Source: Lycocorax pyrrhopterus obiensis
Taxonomy: Eukaryota > Chordata > Aves > Passeriformes > Paradisaeidae
Length of the DNA: 64,000 bases
Assembly (NCBI GenBank): GCA_014706295.1
Contig: JACSVZ010000006.1
Location: 28,495,629 to 28,559,628 of the forward strand
Direction: 5' to 3'
Below are positions 62,401-64,000 of the stretch, in pieces; position 1 is the stretch's first letter; each line of letters opens with the position of its first letter. The translations under genes and the position numbers were made by a program. A model generated the notes under the pieces. That model did not search any database. It saw only the letters and a list, made by a program, of their open reading frames with translations, and had not been told where the DNA came from.

Positions 62401-64000
62401 CCAGCCAACACAAGACAAATGTCCTGCAACTTCTTTCTCAGGCTCGGGCTTGATACTATATTAATATATTCTGAATAATGTTATATTTTATTTATATTTT
62501 AAAATTTTAGCTTGGGAATATACTGCGTAAACATTTCTATCTGTCTTGAATAGTAGGCACAGATCTTAGCTGCTGTGAAGTGGCAAAGTGCCAGCATCAT
62601 AAAAGAAAACACATTTATTTATTATGACTGACTTTCTGAGCCAGGAAATCTCTTTGATTTCCTTCAGTGGCAAGAGAGTCTTAAGTACAGGTGAGGTTAG
62701 ACAGACAGGCAGATAGAAAAATATTCCTTAGAGCAGTACTGAGAGATTTGCTGAGGATAAGAGGAGTCCAGCAAGGGGTTCTTCCGTGTAGAGTCATGGG
62801 GTTGATGCTCAGCTGCCTCCTCTTGCTGTGGGCCCCTGAGAGCCAGCCAGCCAGGGATGCTGCCTGTGTGGTTACCCCTAAAACCACATCAAAGTGGGGT
62901 TTATGCCACAAAAAGGAAAACAACAAAAGCTACAGAGACCATATTTCCCTGTGGTGGGAAGGGTAGAATTATCTCATCCAGCCTCCCAGCTAGAGGAAGC
63001 CCAGCAGCAGCAGCAGCACACCCTTCCTTTTTCAAGGCACGTCCCATTCATGGACCTCAGGAGATGATCTGGCCATATAACCTTGGAATGTGGGTAGCAG
63101 ATGTTGGGGAGCCCAGTGCCCTGCAGATGGCTCACACATGGTTTTCTCTTCCACGCCCCAGTGCAGTATTGTGGCTGTCTCGCCAGTGCATTGTCTCAGC
63201 AAATTAAATGGGTGGGGGTTTAAAAGAAGAAACAAAGAAGGAAATCTGGCACTCTACAGGTGCAAACCCTCCAGCAAGGGCAAGATTTTAGGGGATTACT
63301 GCAGAAATCGTGTCAGTTAGTTTAGACAGAGGATACACTGCCACTGAGACCATTTTCTGCAAGGCTTGTTGACTGGCCCTGCAATCAATCCATGGTCTGA
63401 AAAAGCAATTCCTTCCCTTGAACATTTATCCTGTGAAATGTTCCCACTGACAGTATCTTAGCCTGGAGTTTTCTTGTGAAGAAAACACTTGATTTTACTA
63501 GCTTCTGACTAAGACAGTCATGTTTTACTCCCAGATTTTGTGTAAATCTTCATTTTTATTCCTCATAGATGGAAACATCAGATAGGTTTGGAATAGCAGT
63601 TGATCCCCACTATAGGAGGAAGCCGTGTCCATGGCCTGGTTTTGGGAAAGCTGACCTTAAGAATAGCTTTTGTCTGAAGCATTTGGTAAAATGTTATGTT
63701 CAGTAACCTACAGATACCATGCGTGGTTTGTAATTCATAGGATGTAGTGAGTTTTATCCTGCCACAGCGTGGTCAGGAAAGATGCTTGTTCCTTTCATCC
63801 AAAAGTTTAAAATTAAAAGCTATTTGTCACCAACATGACAGCTGTGTTTCTTTCTGAATGGAAAATAAAAGTTGAGTCTGCATTTTTTTCAGGTTTCATA
63901 TAAATCTATATGAACCCCTGGCAGGGAAAATAATCCTCTGTGTGTGTCAGCATTCCACAGCAGGGTTTTAACAAAGATCACATGTTACATGGTCAAAACC

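Larger units (their letters stand above)
49775..64000. other. Non-coding region, right end of window
   Basis: About 14 kb with no exon, RNA gene or CpG island recognised. It holds the MIR-like remnant at 51.0 kb, the poly-A at 55.3 kb, the CR1 tail at 58.9 kb and the ATGG repeat at 59.4 kb. All open frames are short and unconvincing. Confidence 0.75.

Overview
The window looks like vertebrate nuclear DNA, most likely from a bird. The evidence is a multi-exon gene with GT-AG introns, one CpG island in otherwise AT-rich sequence, few repeats, and two 5'-truncated CR1 LINE tails of the avian type. I cannot name the species. There is no sign of prokaryotic or plasmid organisation.

One protein-coding gene is supported. 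It is DLC1 (deleted in liver cancer 1; also ARHGAP7/STARD12), on the minus strand, in its short CpG-island-promoter form. I traced ten consecutive coding exons from the first ATG at 34648 to 889. All have GT donors and AG acceptors, and all phases join without a break (2523 nt, 841 codons, ending in phase 0). They encode the SAM domain (exons 1-4), the long serine-rich linker with the tensin-binding and LD-like motifs (exon 5), and the whole RhoGAP domain with its arginine finger (exons 7-10). The START domain and stop codon lie beyond position 1, so the gene is cut at the left edge.

Layout: 1-888 is the start of intron 10; 889-8711 is a dense block of six exons (10 to 5); 8712-21824 holds exons 4, 3 and 2 spread over larger introns; 21825-34635 is the 12.8 kb intron 1; 34180-35050 is the CpG island with exon 1 and the 5' UTR. 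From 35050 to 64000 I see no coding exon. This 29 kb could be intergenic, or it could be an intron of the long DLC1 isoform, whose distal first exons splice to exon 2.

Mobile elements and repeats are sparse. There are two CR1 tails (19717-19885 and 58927-59031), an 806 bp solo retroviral LTR at 48965-49770 with matching terminal inverted repeats and a 4 bp target duplication, two probable very old SINE remnants (near 40.85 kb and 51.05 kb), and a handful of microsatellites and A-rich tracts. I found no RNA genes, CRISPR arrays or novel multigene system. The most interesting items are the solo LTR upstream of the promoter, the short-form N-terminus, a perfect 13 bp inverted repeat, and the ancient SINE-like relics.
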